Shown: positions 62,947 through 64,000 of the stretch, one piece after another
Position numbering within the stretch: position 1 is the first letter of the stretch
Layout: the number at the start of each line of letters is the position of its first letter
Assembly (NCBI RefSeq): GCF_011068285.1
Contig: NZ_CP049616.1
Span: forward strand, 2,956,501 to 3,020,500
DNA length: 64,000 nucleotides
DNA from: Flagellimonas oceani
Lineage (GTDB): Bacteria > Bacteroidota > Bacteroidia > Flavobacteriales > Flavobacteriaceae
Direction of reading: 5' to 3'
Notes under the pieces: model-generated
What the model was told of the DNA's origin: nothing
Databases searched by the model: none
The model's input: only the letters and a program-made list of their open reading frames with translations
Made by a program: the position numbers and the translations under genes

Positions 62947-64000
62947 CGCTTTACAATTTTTACGGTTTCCATATGTCCTTCAACTTCCATTTGCAAGAAA
63001 TAAACTCCCGATTTCAGGGTGGAAACATCTATACTTTTGTTGTTTTGATCATAATTGATAGCCCTGACAAGCCTTCCATCCAAACCAAAAACCATTGTGT
63101 TAATTACACTTTTATTGGTCATTATATTTACTCGGGATGAGGTTATGGTCGGATACACTTGAATGGCGTCTCCAATAAAAAAGCTATCGGACACAATGCC
63201 TTGGCAAGCATTCTCACCTGAAATGGAAACTTCACTTTGACCGTACAAGTTCTCAATCAGAATGTTTTGCCTTCCTGTATTTTCAAAGGAGTAGCTTTTT
63301 TTCTCCCCATTTATCAAAACATCATAATTCTTACTTCCAGCTACCTCATATAAAACGGTACCATTTTTGGAATCGGTCGAAGCTCTTTTTCCCGTTATGG
63401 AAGACAAACTGTTTATAGTGGCACCATAAGTTTGTTCGAACAAAATTTCAGGTATGGAAACGGTAATGGTATACATTCCTGCGGATAGATTACCAATTTC
63501 AAATTCCTGCCCGGATGCTACATCATCAAATTGATTGGAGTAAGAATTACCAGATATTGAAATATCCATCAAATGACCCGGTACATCCATCAAAATATGT
63601 ACTGCCCCATCCGTACTATCGATACAACTAGGTGTCAATACATAAACCTGGACGGCATCCGCTGGAATAATTTCACATCCATATTCATCCACTACAGCAT
63701 CTGGATTGGTGTTCAAACAAAGGTCCAGATGGTCCAAAACTCCATCGGCATCATTGTCCTCGTTGCAAAAAGGGACCTTGCCGCCATCGATGATTGTCCA
63801 GCCAAAGTTATCAATAAGATTTTGTCGTGCTTCTTCAGAATCACAATATTGACTTGAGCCAGCATCAAAATTAATATTAGTCTGCAAACTTGAAAGGGAA
63901 CCCCATCCATTTAATATTCCATCATAATTGCCATTGGATAGCTGTACGCCAAGGAACATCCAATCCATATTTGTTACATTAGAGACATCCCACTTACCCA
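62943..64000 (-). CDS. Type IX-secreted BspA-repeat surface protein (5' end outside window)
   Basis: The reading frame stays open to the right edge, so the N-terminus is missing. The first visible residues, GKWDVSNVTNMDWMFLGVQL, are a BspA-type (DUF285) leucine-rich repeat. A calcium-type repeat, DNDADGVLDHLDLCLNTNPD, follows. The C-terminal about 80 residues (AIQVYPTITSSRVNIMTNK ... DVSTLKSGVYFLQMEVEG ... VKIVKR) are a type A sorting domain for the type IX system. It is therefore secreted and attached or released via machinery that includes PorV. It is coupled to the downstream lipoprotein gene. Confidence 0.87.
   Translation of the reverse strand, partial: GKWDVSNVTNMDWMFLGVQLSNGNYDGILNGWGSLSSLQTNINFDAGSSQYCDSEEARQNLIDNFGWTIIDGGKVPFCNEDNDADGVLDHLDLCLNTNPDAVVDEYGCEIIPADAVQVYVLTPSCIDSTDGAVHILMDVPGHLMDISISGNSYSNQFDDVASGQEFEIGNLSAGMYTITVSIPEILFEQTYGATINSLSSITGKRASTDSKNGTVLYEVAGSKNYDVLINGEKKSYSFENTGRQNILIENLYGQSEVSISGENACQGIVSDSFFIGDAIQVYPTITSSRVNIMTNKSVINTMVFGLDGRLVRAINYDQNNKSIDVSTLKSGVYFLQMEVEGHMETVKIVKR

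Overview
The window reads as a chromosomal segment of a marine-type member of the Flavobacteriaceae (Bacteroidota). The evidence is a SusC/SusD pair, the gliding lipoprotein GldJ, the type IX secretion protein PorV, a type IX cargo protein, promoters of the TTTG / TAnnTTTG type, no obvious Shine-Dalgarno sites, and many short A-rich leaders. A Muricauda/Allomuricauda-like genus fits, but I cannot fix the genus from sequence alone. No insertion sequence, prophage or CRISPR array was seen.

Layout: 1-3.1 kb holds the str operon rpsL-rpsG-fusA (minus strand; fusA runs off the left edge), with a textbook promoter. 3.5-9.3 kb is a three-gene SusC-SusD-lipoprotein outer-membrane uptake operon closed by a strong terminator. 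It is followed by an unknown secreted protein and an arylsulfotransferase-like lipoprotein. 11.7-21.6 kb holds rlmB, a rhomboid protease and rarA. It also holds a six-gene minus-strand operon (radC, polysaccharide deacetylase, yjjG-type HAD, two lipoprotein/outer-membrane genes, one secreted protein), and a DUF1569 gene facing a truncated Mur-ligase relative. 21.7-28.3 kb holds a cupin-SDR pair, a DoxX protein, a LytS/LytTR two-component system, a DUF4136 lipoprotein, obgE and a fused hpt-adk gene. 28.4-31.1 kb is purK-purE, split by an AT-rich RhuM/Fic gene. 31-38 kb holds an EF-hand membrane protein, an M3 peptidase, an ECF sigma factor with a small zinc-type anti-sigma factor, a UbiA-like protein and gcvP. 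38.3-41.1 kb holds a FabH-like synthase, a methyltransferase and a glycosyltransferase; the last two carry 7-bp tandem repeats and a near-identical upstream cassette. 41-50.6 kb holds a PafA-like phosphatase, an MlaE/MlaF transporter, a secreted metallophosphoesterase, DUF389, GDP-mannose pyrophosphorylase, SprT and an unknown secreted protein. 50.6-55.6 kb holds an SDR, an M28 peptidase, pyruvate dehydrogenase E2 and E1-alpha, and cytidine deaminase. 55.7-64 kb holds porV and gldJ (divergent, with no porU between them), murF, an XRE regulator, a tiny coiled-coil gene, tRNA-Val(GAC), queD and a metallo-beta-lactamase-fold hydrolase. It ends with a lipoprotein coupled to a type IX-secreted BspA-repeat protein that runs off the right edge.

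Most genes are core housekeeping. The points most worth a second look are: a RhuM-Fic protein with a Doc-like motif placed with almost no spacing between purK and purE; the HPRT-adenylate kinase fusion; a Mur-ligase pseudoenzyme that has lost both its P-loop and its C-terminal domain; the absence of porU beside gldJ/porV; the heptanucleotide repeat plus duplicated promoter cassette in front of two surface-glycan-type genes; a set of -7 boxes that abut start codons; and five convergent gene pairs whose ends overlap.
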